Source of the DNA: Xenopus tropicalis
Taxonomy: Eukaryota > Chordata > Amphibia > Anura > Pipidae
Reading direction: 5' to 3'
DNA: 64,000 nt
Assembly (NCBI RefSeq): GCF_000004195.4
Contig: NC_030679.2
Location: 34,523,712 to 34,587,711, forward strand
The notes beneath the pieces are model-generated. The model was not told where the DNA came from and searched no databases. It worked only from the letters and a program-made list of their open reading frames with translations. Shown piece after piece: positions 34,156-46,215 of this stretch (its first letter is position 1; each line of letters begins with the position of its first letter). Made by a program: the position numbers and the translations under genes.

Positions 34156-34382
34156 CAGGCCCGGATTTGTGGAAAGGCCACAAAGGCCCGGGCCTAGGGT
34201 GGCACAAGTTTAGGGGCGGCATGCCACCCCGCCGCAACAGAATTTTTAAATTTGGCTCCCATACGGAGCAGTCGGGACCTCTCCCCACTGCTCCATATGG
34301 GAGTTTAAATGTGCGATTGCGCATGCACACTCGTGGGGGGCGGGGGCGGCCTCAGGGCACCCAGAAGTTAAATCCGGCCCTG
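34156..34382 (+). repeat. hAT MITE, complete, perfect 8-bp target duplication
   Basis: 227-bp element with ends 'caggcccggattt' and 'aaatccggccctg' (12 of 13 inverted) between identical octamers 'ctcggccc' (34148-34155 and 34383-34390). Same family as 29138-29326. Confidence 0.9.
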
Positions 34383-34390
34383 CTCGGCCC

Positions 34391-37300
34391 ACTGGTACCT
34401 TAAAGTGTAGGTTCTCCTTGTAGCTGTTTAGTTATGCTGATGCACCACCACATCATATTGCACCACATTAACCACATTAGTTTGCCTGCCTTTGCAAATA
34501 TTATGTTCCTTTAGGTCTCTATACTGCGGAACGGAAAGCAAAAACCTGTGCCTCCCAAATGAATACCCTGTTTTCAGCAGGACTGTGGACAGTCAGTGGG
34601 CAACCCCTTAGATGCCCCCTATTGTAATTCAGATGCACAAATTTGGGAGCACCAATGGATGTAAGGTGTTTAGAATGCAATTAGAATTTAAACGTTTTTA
34701 GCATTTTTATTAGATTTTTTGCCCCTCTTGCTCCTGAAAAAATGTATCAAAAACAGTTGATTAACAGACCTGGAGGAGACTGACATTTGTTACATTACAT
34801 TAGAGTCAGAACCAGGCAACAGAATGGAAAGGTTCTCAGAATTATATTTTTTTTCATTAACATATTTTGGGTAGAGAAACAGTCACTTGAGTTTATTAGC
34901 AATAGTTAAATAGTTATAACTAATAAAACTCCCAGTATTTGCTATAACCAGCAACATATACCCCAAAAAGTGACCCAGCTACCCTGAATATTAATCCACT
35001 CTGTTCTGCCTTCAGTTCGGTAATATAAGGGATTCCCAGTTGGAATAATGAATAAGTCATATAGCACAAAAAAATAGAAAAGCCAAATCATTTCATCAGA
35101 TAGCTTTGAATAAGTTCCTACAGACATACTATGATGTATCAAAACTGAATTCACTAAAAATTCATCTAGGGCAGATGGAAAGTCCATGACCCCATTGCAG
35201 CCTTCATCTCATTATCTACTGATCCCTAAATCTCGATGTGTGCCCCCCCACCCCCAACATTTATGAATATAAAGCTGCTAAATTGAGGGACAAAGTAAGG
35301 CAATGTTCAAAGTACAAACACTGGGCAATCTGCCTTCCCAAAAGTAAATGACCACTTTGTGCTCATTTTGCATAACATACATTAAGCTATTGAATATAGA
35401 AATTTTTATCCATATCATAGTAACAACAAAATTATTTATTATTACTATGCTTGCTAATCCCTCTAAAATCATCTGCTAAAGTTGCAATGCATGATATTGA
35501 AATTCATTTATAAGTCAGCAGAGAGCGGAGAGGAATGCCCTATAAAGCTTTCAAGAAATCGATATATATATCTGTGAAGTTGGTAGCAGTAAACCAGAAA
35601 CTATTTATTTCACCAACTCTACCAGCTCTGGCACATCTATGTACAAACTACATTTCCCAGGGTTACTTTTTGAAGGTATTACATGATATAAGTTAATCAG
35701 TGAAAACACACTGTGTACCCCTATATACAACACAACAGTTAAAGTGGCCTTTAATGTATTTTATTGGTTGCAGTAATGAAACAAAAGGTTGTCTCTACTA
35801 CAGAACTAAATCCATCCATACACCTATGTACATACGGACATACAGTACATACATTCTCTTATCAGCGTTTGCAAATTCTCAGACATGTACTACCCTTATT
35901 TCCTTCCTCAGTGTGCCGACCATGGGCCCAGACCTAGTGGCTTCCCCACATAATAGCTGCCTATTATCTGCTTTTGACCAGGTTCTTCCTGCCACAATTC
36001 ACTGATGTTGCCTCATTAAATCTTCCCAGCCGTAACCCACTGGTAAAACACAGCAGTGCTCCTGTATTGCTTAATGCCAGTGAAGTAAATCACACTTCTA
36101 ATCAGATTTTATACATCATCAGTTCTTTCTTTCTTTATATAATGCTGCCCCCTTGCTAGCTGAACAGTACTTCTATCTTCTCTGTAAACAGCTTGCGCAG
36201 AAGTCTCAATGTCTGCTCTACACATTTTTCTGCAGACATCATTTCCATATTTTACTCTATCCTAAACACAATCTATTAATGTTGAAAGACAACAAAATAC
36301 AGTATTATACTCCCGTGAGATTAAACAGTATTAGAACAGACATGCATTTAGAAGCATCGGCTTATGTATTTGCATTTTCCTAGAAGGGATCTTTTGTCAT
36401 TATTATGTACTCCCACGGTCTTCTAAAGCTTATTGAGCATGAACTTTATATTATATCTCATATACAGTATTGCATTACAGAAATGAATAAGGGGCTCATT
36501 TAGAAATGGACCACAAAACATTACAGCCATATTTCTTGCACTTATTTCTATGGTCAGAATAATCCAACTAGTTGCAATTATACCTAATGTAGTTATAATT
36601 CAATTTAGATTTATAGAAAAGGATATGGAGTTGAATTTTTTTTGACATTTGGCATGAACTGTCATGCAATGTTCCCAGTGACATTAAAGATCAGCACCCT
36701 GTGAGATGGATGTCAAAAAGCCTGCATTACCTGGCCTATAGAAAAGAGACATGCTACTTCATTATTGCTTTAAGTTAATCATTCATGTCTATCTAAACAC
36801 AAGACAGGTCATTAACAAAGTGCAGCTCCGGATGCATTTTTCTGAGTTCTTAAAATAAAGCACAGAGATGTGTGTGTGCCCCACTGTGCAGCACTGTATT
36901 CATGAGGGGTGGGACAGGTTATACATGTAGCTGTCCCCTTCCTGCTTCCTATCCATCCTCTAGTTTAACTATGGCAGGCAGTAAGGCTAGAGTTAAGCAT
37001 ACACTGAGCTCTGCACTTAGCACCAGATTTTCAGTGGTGCAAAGTACAGCCAGTCCCTAGGTGCAAGTCTTTGGAGTAATGGACATGCTTCTGTTCCCCT
37101 TAATGCTGTAGCCAAGCTGAAGCTCCAGCATAATAAGAATCTCTGGACCATGTCCAAATAGAGGTCATGGAAACAAGGCACATCTAAAGTGTCATTTATG
37201 AATGGAAATGAGTGTGCAGCCCTAAAATGGATACCCATGTTAAAGCTATAAGTTCAAGGTATTGAGGCCAAACTTGCTCTGTGTACGTCCACATAGTTGC

Positions 37301-37621
37301 TCTGAGCACCAGTGCTACAATTATTCCCCTACTGATAAATCATCCACAAGTGCTCCTATTGACTATACAGTCAGGGGATCCTGGTTGTGGCCAATTAAAA
37401 AAAAAAGGGTAACCATTTGGGAAAGCAAGCAAGTTACAGGTAAAACTTTCCTGTGAAAACTGTATATTGAAGCAGTAGAATTCTTAATGATTCAGATGAA
37501 AGAGAGTGAAGGACTGGCCAGACCAGAAATGACTTTGACGTAGTTGGCCAGCTTGAATACATTGCAATATATGGACAAACAATCCCTGTTTTGCCTAAAG
37601 GGGAGGGCATTTCTTGGTAGC
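34391..37621. other. No gene seen; unique AT-rich sequence
   Basis: About 3.2 kb with no supported gene. Short simple tracts (C run near 35246, 'gatatatatatc' near 35561). About 36560-36800 is repeat-free. Confidence 0.4.
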
Positions 37622-37927
37622 TTAAAGGAGAAGGAAAGGCAAAGTCCCTTGGGGGTGCCAAAATGTTAGGCACCCCCAAGCGACTTCCTTACTTCTTCCG
37701 TCTTGGGTCGCACACGCATGCGCAGTAGAGTGAAAAGCCGAACTTTAACAGAAAAGTCGGCTTTTCACTCTACTGCGCATGCGCCTGTCTTTAGTCATTC
37801 CAAAATGCAGGCGGAAGGAGGAATTGCTACGCTCCAGGTACCCCGGACTGGGTAAGCGATTAAAGTCACTTGGGGGTGCCTAACATTTTGGCACCCCCAA
37901 GTGACTTTGCCTTTCCTTGCCCTTTAA
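37622..37927 (+). repeat. T2-type palindromic MITE
   Basis: Bounded by 'ttaaaggagaaggaaagg' and 'cctttccttgccctttaa' with TTAA at both ends. Long inverted blocks: 'cttgggggtgccaaaatgtt' near the left and its inverse near the right, and an inner hairpin 'tgcgcagtagagtgaaaagc' / inverse around 37745. The transcript would fold into a long hairpin. Confidence 0.82.
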
Positions 37928-39170
37928 TGCACAGAATGTCATAATGTCCTATACTGATAATGGGCGAGTGCAGAGGACCTCTTGTTTTGTTTTGATTTGT
38001 AGGAATTGCACCATTGCCTTATGGTTCAAAATTTAGCGGTGAGCACAACTTTACCTACTTTTACTATTGACTCTAGAAAACACTGGAGCTACCGCATCTC
38101 TGGACGTGGTGCTAAGTCCAGAGTTCCCACAGTTTCTTAGCTAACTTGCTTCTAGCTAATTGGATGCTAATGCCACTTTAAATGCATGGAGTTAATTGGG
38201 ATAACTTGATAGTGCCTACCTCAAGGTGGCCATATCAATTAAACATCCACTCATTTGGTGACCTTACCATGTACAAAAAAAGTCAAAAAATCTTGCGAAA
38301 AGCGCGTTTATTGAATCTTCCACCGAAGCAAAACGGAACAGATTCGCTCTTCACTACCACACATCTCACTATTTGTATAGGAGTTAGTGTAGTTAGCAAA
38401 ATTGGACAAATTGCAACAATTTAACTAACTAGGCCATTTTCTACAGATATTTACAAGACTTACCTGGCTTTGTTACTCATTAACAAATTAAGCTACATCT
38501 GTTGAAGTGTAACATTTCCAATGTCTAAACTTCATAATTATGTTATTAATTTGGGACTAAATAACAATTTTTGGTGTAAAATTTCCCATCTTGCATTTTC
38601 ATTCAAGCAATTTTTGCAAGTGAAGAATAATATTTAGCACCCTTGTTAGTCAAACGTCTCTCTGCTTGTTTCACCATTCCAAATGCTATATAATATAATA
38701 AACTTTGTATAATGATATTACCCAAGCGAGTATGAAAGTGATTTGCAGCTGATCATTTCAATTCAAACGCTACTAATTCTCACTGAAAATATTTTCTTTA
38801 TTACCTTCTAGTGTTTGGCTTAGCATTCTCTTTCTCTTTACTTTAATTAAGGTTTATGTGATTATTATACCATTCAGATTTTTTAAATATAATAAATCTT
38901 TCTCCCGGCCCCAGATGAATGGAAGGGTTACACCGTAATTCATAAATAAATACATTTTAGAAGTGCATTTAAACATGGTTTCATAATATCATCTTTGGTG
39001 GAGGGGGGTAGAAAAGCAAAACACTTTAGTTGCTACTACAGAGGGGCTATGTCCCTGGTTATTTTTTTTTTATTATGTCTGCACCATTTAAATGGTATCT
39101 GTTATGATTTAATCTGTTTCACTTTTCTGGCAACAAACTAAGCCATGTTTGGGCTCTAACTTTTCACTGC
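37928..39170. other. No gene; 'gtgatgag' fragment and candidate conserved segment
   Basis: 38275-38356 ends 'acagattcgctcttcacta', a right-end fragment of the 'gtgatgag' MITE. About 38500-38900 is repeat-free and AT-rich. Confidence 0.4.
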
Positions 39171-39584
39171 TTGAAGAATAAGTAAACCTTTTTTTTTTTC
39201 TATGAGTAAAATTACTCTAAACAGCCTCCAGAATTACCTACCTTTGTCCCAGCATTCCCTCTGACCTGGTTCCTCAGTCAGAAAGTGTTCTTTTTCTTTT
39301 CCCACCCCCACTTCCTGTTCAGTTCCCTGTTGTGGTAGTGGAGAGCCTTCTGCACATGCCTGGAGGCAGCAGGAGCAATCTGTACATTAGCAGGGGTTTT
39401 TTTTTTGGATGAGAGACCTGAACAGGAAGTGGGGGCGGGGCTTCACTCTGCACAAGGAGCAAAGAAAAACAAACACCTTCTGACTGAGGAACCAGGTAAG
39501 AGAGAATTCTGGGACAAAGGTTGGTAATTCTGGAGGCTGTTTAGAGCAATTTTACTCAAAAAAAAAGGTTTACTTATTCTTTAA
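39171..39584. repeat. T2-type MITE with ~155-bp palindromic arms
   Basis: Left arm 'ttgaagaataagtaaacc' through 'ccccacttcctgttcag' (about 39171-39323) is repeated inverted from about 39419 to the right end 'ggtttacttattctttaa'. The right TTAA (39581-39584) is also the left end of the next MITE. Confidence 0.8.
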
Positions 39585-39950
39585 AGGAATAGTAACACCA
39601 AAAAATTAAAGTGTATAAAAGTAACTAAAATATAATGCACTGTTGCCCTGCACTGGTAAAACTGGTGTGTTTGCTACAGTAACACTACTATAATTTATAT
39701 AAATAAGCTGCTATGTAGCCATGGAGGCAGCCATTCAAAGGAGAAAAGGCACAGGCACATAGCAGATAACAGATAAAACACTATTGATCAAGCCACGCTA
39801 CTAGACCCACCCATCTGTTCCACTTCCTGCTGCCTCCTTCCTAGGCTGTGCATGGGAGCCATGATTGGCTATCCCCCTCCTACTGTGTTTCTGGCAGGGA
39901 CTATTAGACCATACCTACATCCTATTTGAAACACAGACAAGGACCATAAC
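39581..39950 (+). repeat. T2-type MITE, left part
   Basis: Starts 'ttaaaggaatagtaacacc' on the TTAA that closes the preceding palindromic MITE. Internal 'attggctatccccctccta' matches the element at 5899. The right end is not clear. Confidence 0.65.
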
Positions 39951-41557
39951 AGCATGGGGGGGAGGGCTCCAATAAATAGGTCATTTTTTTTAAAGTTTTA
40001 AGGCAGTATTTAATTGGAGGTACTTACTGCTCCAGGGACTATCAGCTTTACCAGTAATTTATGCACGTGACTCTTTATCATCAGGAGCAGGCCCTTGTGT
40101 ATATTTTAGGCAGGGGGTTGAGGAACTAAATCTCTTTGGTAGAGACAGTAAAAATATAACCCCCATATGCAATAAAAGGCACTAAGTTTGCCCAGTGGTA
40201 GTAACCCATAGCAACCAATAAGATGTTTGCTTTTAAAAATTGCACTAAGAAATGTTACCTGCTAATTAGTTGCTCTGGGTTACTGCACTTGGCCAAACCT
40301 AGTACCTTTTATTACATATGGGGGTAACTCTTTGGCAGGTCACACAAATGAAGTAGCACAATATTTACCTATTACATACTGGCAAACACTTCTGAGGAGT
40401 AAATGTCCCTTAGGGGGTCACAAACAACACAATAGATAATTGACTTGCAATAGTCACCCCCAAGCTTTAAGGCTTCTGAGGTGGAACTTAGGCAGGACAA
40501 CTTTTACCCTGAGGTCTGTACATTCAGATTCCTACTCTTGGATAGTGCACCTGTATAAATCTCCATGATGGAGCTTAGGCTGCTCACAAACTATCTATCA
40601 CGTCTAGTGTGATCTATGACAGAGAATGACCTTACAATGACTTTCCTATTTTGCCTCAGTATGCCTATATATCTCTTATTACCAGGTCCATCTACTGGGG
40701 ACCATCAGGCTCTATAAGAGACAATGTTGGTGAAATGTAGTGGATATAATTCTGCCCTATATGAAGCCAACAGAGATGTGCAATAACAAAGATAAACAGA
40801 GCCTTACTATTTCCATCAGAGATCCCAATACTGAAATGTTTCTACTAATGATTCTACCGGCTACTATGACACACAACTTAGTTTGGGATTTGGACACAGA
40901 CGTATGTAGACCGCAGTCCTGCTGTGTTTTTTTTTTTTATACAACTAGGCCTCCACAGAATTAGGAATGATAGTTTCAAAATGGTGGTATTCTGCATAGA
41001 AATCAGCAAAACACCCCAATGACAACAAACTTTTATTTGTCACTCTGCCTGTGCAAAAGCAATGATTATGGTTAGTCTCCTAAGTCTGTGAGCACAAGAT
41101 TTTTCAAGTTTCACGTCTATCAGCAAAAGTAACACTGAATGGATTATTCATTGGTTATCCTAATGGTTACTCCTCAAGGATTCTAAATAGCCTTTGGAAC
41201 TTGTTACGAACTGTACACCCAGTTTACAAAATGATGGAAGATATGTACTTATCACGATCTAATAAAAGTAATCACTTATTGTAAAATGAAAATACATAGG
41301 TATTTAAATGTATAATTCTAATCAGGAGAAGTGCTCCCTTCCATGTCATCTAGAAAATTCCTATTAGACATTGTATATTTGTTCTAAGTCAAGGCATAAG
41401 AATAAATCTGAAACACTAAAGTGATGGATTGGGTTTCTTTAATATACATACATGCTAAGCACTCAGCTATGACAGCATCATTTTATTTAACAGTGATTTT
41501 GTAAAACTGATTTACACAATACGCTGCAAACACATCCTTCTGTCAATGTACTGTGGG
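39951..41557. other. No gene seen
   Basis: Unique AT-rich sequence; no supported gene, RNA or element with definable ends. Confidence 0.4.
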
Positions 41558-41745
41558 GTGTTATTATTATTATCATTATTTAAACCTTTACAAAGCTCCA
41601 ACATATTCCCCAACACTGTACAACTGAACTGTGTATACAGCGATCGGATATATTACATATGAAAACACATACCTACAAAAATACTTAACTGATACAAAAG
41701 GGCCCTGAGCTTGCAATCTAAAAAGAGTTGTGTTGACATTTCAGT
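41558..41745 (-). repeat. L2/CR1-type LINE 3' end, diverged
   Basis: (ATT)n tail at plus 41562-41580 followed by 'ctccaacatattccccaaca' and 'tgcaatctaaaaag', a diverged relative of 30550-30735. Confidence 0.65.
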
Positions 41746-42329
41746 TATACATGCCATTAATTATTATTAGCTTTTGACTTTGTACATTGCCTACTGACAT
41801 TGTTTAATGAGTTTATTTTACCATGGTTTTTATCTTTAACAGCACCATTAATTATTAGCAAAATGTTGCCATCATTTTAGGAAAAGAAAATCCTGCCCCA
41901 TGAAGATTAAAAACCTAAAGCCAACTACACGTGCATAGATTTTCCCATTTTGATGAAAGGCCACTAAAGACCCAGATATGTGGTCTCTAGTTATACAGAA
42001 CAAAGTACACAGCAGCTAATTTATATAAAAGCAAACTGAAGCAAACACAACATTTTTACCAGTGCACAGTGCCAGTCCATTATTTTATAAATACTTACTA
42101 CTACATTTGCTGTTCCTTTAGACTTTTTTATTTGTTTTACTCACACCCTATGGCTTTGGGGCAGTAGTTGATGTATTTTACTACCTTTGGGAGTTGTTTA
42201 AATATTTAATTATGTGGCATCTTATATTTTTTATCACCTTGGTTATATATAACATAGATGCAATCCATCTCAAACATTTTGCAAATCAATAACCTATTGC
42301 TCCAACCTACCCTAGCAAAATGCACCATC

Positions 42330-42700
42330 CCTTTCCATACATTCAACCTTTTTTAATACTATATACAGGCAACCACTTTAAACATGAACTAGATGATGCT
42401 ACAAACCCAATATCTCTGAACTTACACAATTCTCTCTACAGATTTAGAATGTCCTCAGTAGCCATTAGCAACATGGAACTTACCATGTTTTTATTTATTA
42501 TTTACTATTTCTTGTATCTCTTTGAGTAATAGATCCAAGAAGGAACCTAATGTTTCATCTTTCTCCAATCCATAAATCATCCCCCCTCTTGCAATAGATC
42601 CTCCTATAAGTTACCTGTGACCAACCACACTTGAAGAAGTAATGTCTTTTATTTTAGAAGTGCTCTCTTCTTGCTCACCCGTGCAAATGGGTTAATATTT
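42330..42700. repeat. Unclassified repeat, copy 1 of a diverged direct pair
   Basis: Aligns in the same orientation with 43495-43865: 'agatgatgctacaaaccc' / 'agatgatgttactagccc', 'gtaatgtcttttattttagaa' / 'gtaacatcttttattttgga', 'aagtgctctcttcttgctcac' / 'aagtgcgctctacctactcac'. On the minus strand each has an 'aaaataaaag' signal, so these may be old LTRs or a dispersed repeat. Confidence 0.5.
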
Positions 42701-43494
42701 ATAGGGCATGGGCTGTATTAAGAATATATAAATGAATAAACATCTCTAGCATATAGAGACATGATCAGTGAATATAATAGTATAATAGTGTCCATTAAAT
42801 ATTCTCTGTGCTTTAGAAAAAATATTTACATTGATTTAATTAAATTAGAAATCGTTAATTGCATTATAATAATCTACTGAGACACACAGTGCCTGTTATA
42901 TGTTTTAGGCAGACTGCATTTGTGGCTGTGTATGAAGGCCAGGAATCAGGATTTAGTGAGTAGGTGGAAGCAGGGTGTGTAGGTGGTGCTTTTCTACAAA
43001 TTAAGTGTCCATAAATATGCCTGGACAACATATTTTCTTTTGTTTATTTAATTATCTGTATAGTATAGTCATTCTGTCAATAAAACCCCCTAAGTAAACA
43101 TATATCTTGTATTATAACAGAGAGAGGGGTTGGAAATGTTAAGCAGCCTGTAATATTTTTGTTAGTGCTAGTTGTCTCCTTAATGACAAGCTTTGAAAGG
43201 GAAATAACCAATTTGCAGTGACATTTTATTGGGACTGATCAACTGAATTACGATGAAAAGAGGTAGGAGGTTCCCATGTGCATTGATTGGACTGATCACA
43301 ATATAAGATTTTCAGTCTGGTTATAACTGTTACGTTCCAGCTGGGCAGTATGAGTCTGTCAAACAACTGCCTTCCAAGGTGCTCACACACAAGGATGGTT
43401 TGGCTGTTTGGTTGAAAGTAGTATTATAGTTAAGCCCTAGTTGAAACAATGAGTATATTGGTTTGCTTTAAACCTTTGCTAAATTCAGTTGTAC
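42701..43494. other. No gene seen between the diverged repeat pair
   Basis: No reverse transcriptase, protease or other retroelement motif is visible between the two copies, so an LTR-pair reading is not supported by an internal region. Confidence 0.4.
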
Positions 43495-43865
43495 AATATA
43501 GTCAATCATTGTCATTACTATATCCAGGAAAAGCCTTTGAAGGTGAAACAGATGATGTTACTAGCCCAAGATCTCGTATCTTACAAAATGTACTCTGTAG
43601 TGTTGTAATGCCATCTGTAGCCAGATCATTTTTAGCAACATAGACCATAACATAAGACTTACTTATTTTCACGAACTTTACTCTCTCTTTCTCTCTCTTT
43701 GAACAGAAGATCCAAAGCAACCTAATACATACATTACCTCTTATGAACCTCCTATAGAACCTTGTAAAAATGTCCAGTGATGAACAATCTCCAAATAAGT
43801 AACATCTTTTATTTTGGAAGTGCGCTCTACCTACTCACCAAAGCAATATGTTAGTCATTCTGATC
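43495..43865. repeat. Unclassified repeat, copy 2 of a diverged direct pair
   Basis: Second copy, about 1.16 kb from the first; see 42330-42700 for shared blocks. A (CTCTTT)n-like tract sits at 43680-43700. Confidence 0.5.
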
Positions 43866-43982
43866 TATAACCTCAAGGGGTGCATTTGCCTAGGCTGAAG
43901 CCTAGCTGACACAAAATCTAAGTCTCTTTTATCTACATAGTCCTTGCATAGACTTCCTCAGGTTATACAGTGACCCTAAGAT

Positions 43983-44430
43983 TGTCAGGTACCTGGTCGT
44001 TCGCCTAAGGTAGGCGCGCGCCTGATCGCCAGCGCACGTTCCGACGGCCACGCGCGCCCCGTCGCTCGCGCACGTATTGACGCCGGCGCATGCGCATTGC
44101 GCTCAAAAGGACGCCAAAGGCCTACCAGCATTGCGAAGTGATCGTTTCCTTGTGAAAGACGCCAAGCTTGTTTCCTGTGATTGCCTATTTGATTCTCTGA
44201 CCCGGCCTGACTCTCGATCTTGAAACCTGCTGCCTGTACCGACTTCCCGCCTGTCCGACCTCGCTTTTGCCTGCCGATTTTGCTCTGACGTTCCGGTTCG
44301 GCACTCCTGCCACTCCTTCAATTGGTTCAAGTCCTGTTTCATCCTCAGTTGCTGTGATCCTTAGTGGGAGGTGTAGGAGAGGTCCTTCCTCTACGAGTTC
44401 TTCCAGTGACGCGCCCGGCTAGTCCTGACA
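43983..44430 (+). mobile_element. Solo LTR of an LTR retrotransposon (Gypsy-like, inferred)
   Basis: 448-bp block starting 'tgtcagg' and ending 'cctgaca' (TG..CA with short inverted ends), flanked by an exact 5-bp duplication 'aagat' (43978-43982 and 44431-44435). No internal region or second LTR adjoins, so it is a solo LTR left by recombination. The first 120 bases are strikingly CpG-rich for this window. Orientation and the Gypsy assignment rest on resemblance; other LTR groups also give 5-bp duplications. Confidence 0.82.
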
Positions 44431-44435
44431 AAGAT

Positions 44436-44824
44436 GTATATAGTGCTAATCTACTTTATGATATTGTTGCATATTTTGAAACACTGGGAATGCTGATAGG
44501 GCTTGTTTAATTTTTGTCTGGACCCTCGCTTGTCATTGCCACTTTGTCTGTGGAACAGAAAGTGAAGAACACCAATTAATGGTTTAATTAAATTGTTAGT
44601 CACCAGTTAATATGTTAGTCTATATAATATTCCTTTCTCCTAAAAGACACTACTGTATGTACTGTATGTGTAAAGGTACAACACTCAAAAGGTTCCCTGC
44701 AAGTAACACCATCTCAAGGGAGAGATTTCTTCTGTGATTCCTCTGCATCCATGTGCCCATTATTTTGTGGCCTAGGTGCTACTGCATGCAATTCCATATA
44801 TTTTGAAATTTATAATATATATAT
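44436..44824. other. No gene seen
   Basis: Unique sequence ending in an (AT)n tract next to the LINE tail. Confidence 0.4.
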
Positions 44825-46010
44825 ATTATTAACATTTATTTATAAAGCGCCAACATATTCCACAGTGCTGTACAATAGGTGGGTTACATATATTGGACAT
44901 ACAGAGTAACAATAAAGCAATCAATAACCGATACAAGAGGTGAAGAGAGCCCTGCCCAAAAGAGCTTACAATCTACAAGGAGAAACGCTTGAGACACAAA
45001 GTATGGGAATGGGCTTGACCAGAGTTGTGAAAGGTGTGGCACAGGTTATTGCTTTAAGGCAGAAAGATTGGGAGAAAGTCTGACAGATTGTGGGAGCAAA
45101 TTCCAGAGAAGGGGGGCAGCCCTTGCAAAATCTTGAAGGCGTGTGTGTGAGGAGGGAATGAGAGAGGAGTTGAGGAGCAGGTCAGTAGAGGAGCGTAACA
45201 AGCGGGTTGGATGGTACCTAGAGATGAGTTCAGAGATGTAGGGTGGGGCAGAGTTATGAACTGCTTTGAATGTGAGAGTCATTAGTTTGAATTTTATCCT
45301 GGATGGTAGGGGAAGCCAGTGCAGGTATTGGCAGAGTGGCAAGGAAGAGGAGGAGCGGTTGGAGAGGTGTATGAGCCTGGCAGCAGTATTCTTTATGTAC
45401 TGGAGAGGGGAGAGTCTTTGGAGGGAAAGGCCAAATAAAGGGCGTTACAGTAGTCCAGGCGAGAGTAAATAAGAATTTTGGCATCATCTTGGGTGATAAA
45501 TGATTGTGTTTTGGAGATATTTTTGGATATGATGAGCGAAGGACAGGGCAGAATCAAGGATAACCCAAAGGCACCGGGCGGGGAAGATGGGGGGATGGTA
45601 GAATTGTTAACCTGTATAGATACCTCGGGAACAATGTGGGCGTTGGATGGGGGACAGAGAACCAGTTCAGTCTTAGAGAGGTTTAATTTAAGGTAAAGTT
45701 GGGATATCCAAGTGGAGTTAGCGGACAGGCAGGAAGAGACACGAGTTAGAAGCTCTGGGTTGAGATCAGGACAGGAAAGATAGATCTGAGTATCATCAGC
45801 ATAGAGGTGGTACTGAAAGCCAAAAGAATTGATTAATTTGCCAAGTGAGGAGGTATAGAGAGAAAATAGTAAGGGGCCCAGCACAGAGCCTTGAGGAACC
45901 CCGACAGAAAGAGGCAGGGGAGAAGACGATGCTCCATTGTAAGAGACGCTGAAGGATCGATCTGAGAGATAAGATGAAAACCAGGTTAAGGCAGTGCCAT
46001 ATATATTGTA
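44825..46010 (-). pseudogene. L2/CR1-type LINE, 5'-truncated, broken reverse transcriptase
   Basis: The minus strand encodes the C-terminal half of a LINE ORF2 reverse transcriptase, which copies LINE RNA at the target site. Visible motifs: '[15 protein letters not shown]', '[13 protein letters not shown]', the catalytic 'YADD' in '[12 protein letters not shown]', and after frame changes 'YLHWLPLPSRIKFKL' and 'TFKAVHNSAPPYISEL'. Frames switch near 45480 and again near 45340, and part of the thumb region around 'SRLDYCNAL' is shortened relative to the family. A short 3' UTR follows, with 'ttgtaagctcttttgggc' and a 'ttataaataaatgttaat' tail ending near 44825. The 5' break lies near 46010 against a MITE fragment. 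It cannot make an active enzyme. Confidence 0.88.
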
Positions 46011-46215
46011 TATGTTAGTCCCTAAGCTCAGATAAGTGACAGCGGCACAGAGCATGGGCAGGGAATCAGCAGAAAAGATGGGGGGCTACTGGGGCATATT
46101 TGGGGGCACAGATCTTCCCTGCTAAAGGGCTGTGGGTGCCTTGGGCTGGTACAGAAGCCCAAAACATAATGTGCAACATTTACAGGATAGCCTACTTCTT
46201 TAGTTAGGTTATAGT
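46011..46215 (+). repeat. T2-type MITE right-end fragment
   Basis: Matches 54381-54579: 'gggaatcagcagaaa', 'agctactggggcat', 'cttccctgctaaagggctgt', then 'ttatagttctccatttaa'. The left part is missing where the LINE begins. Confidence 0.7.

Noticed and set aside
42330..43865. Coding homology between the short peptides of the two diverged repeats
   Set aside because: The peptide similarity simply mirrors nucleotide similarity that extends beyond the frames into non-coding sequence.
43983..44110. CpG island marking a gene promoter
   Set aside because: It lies inside a solo LTR with TG..CA ends and an exact 5-bp duplication, and no gene follows it.
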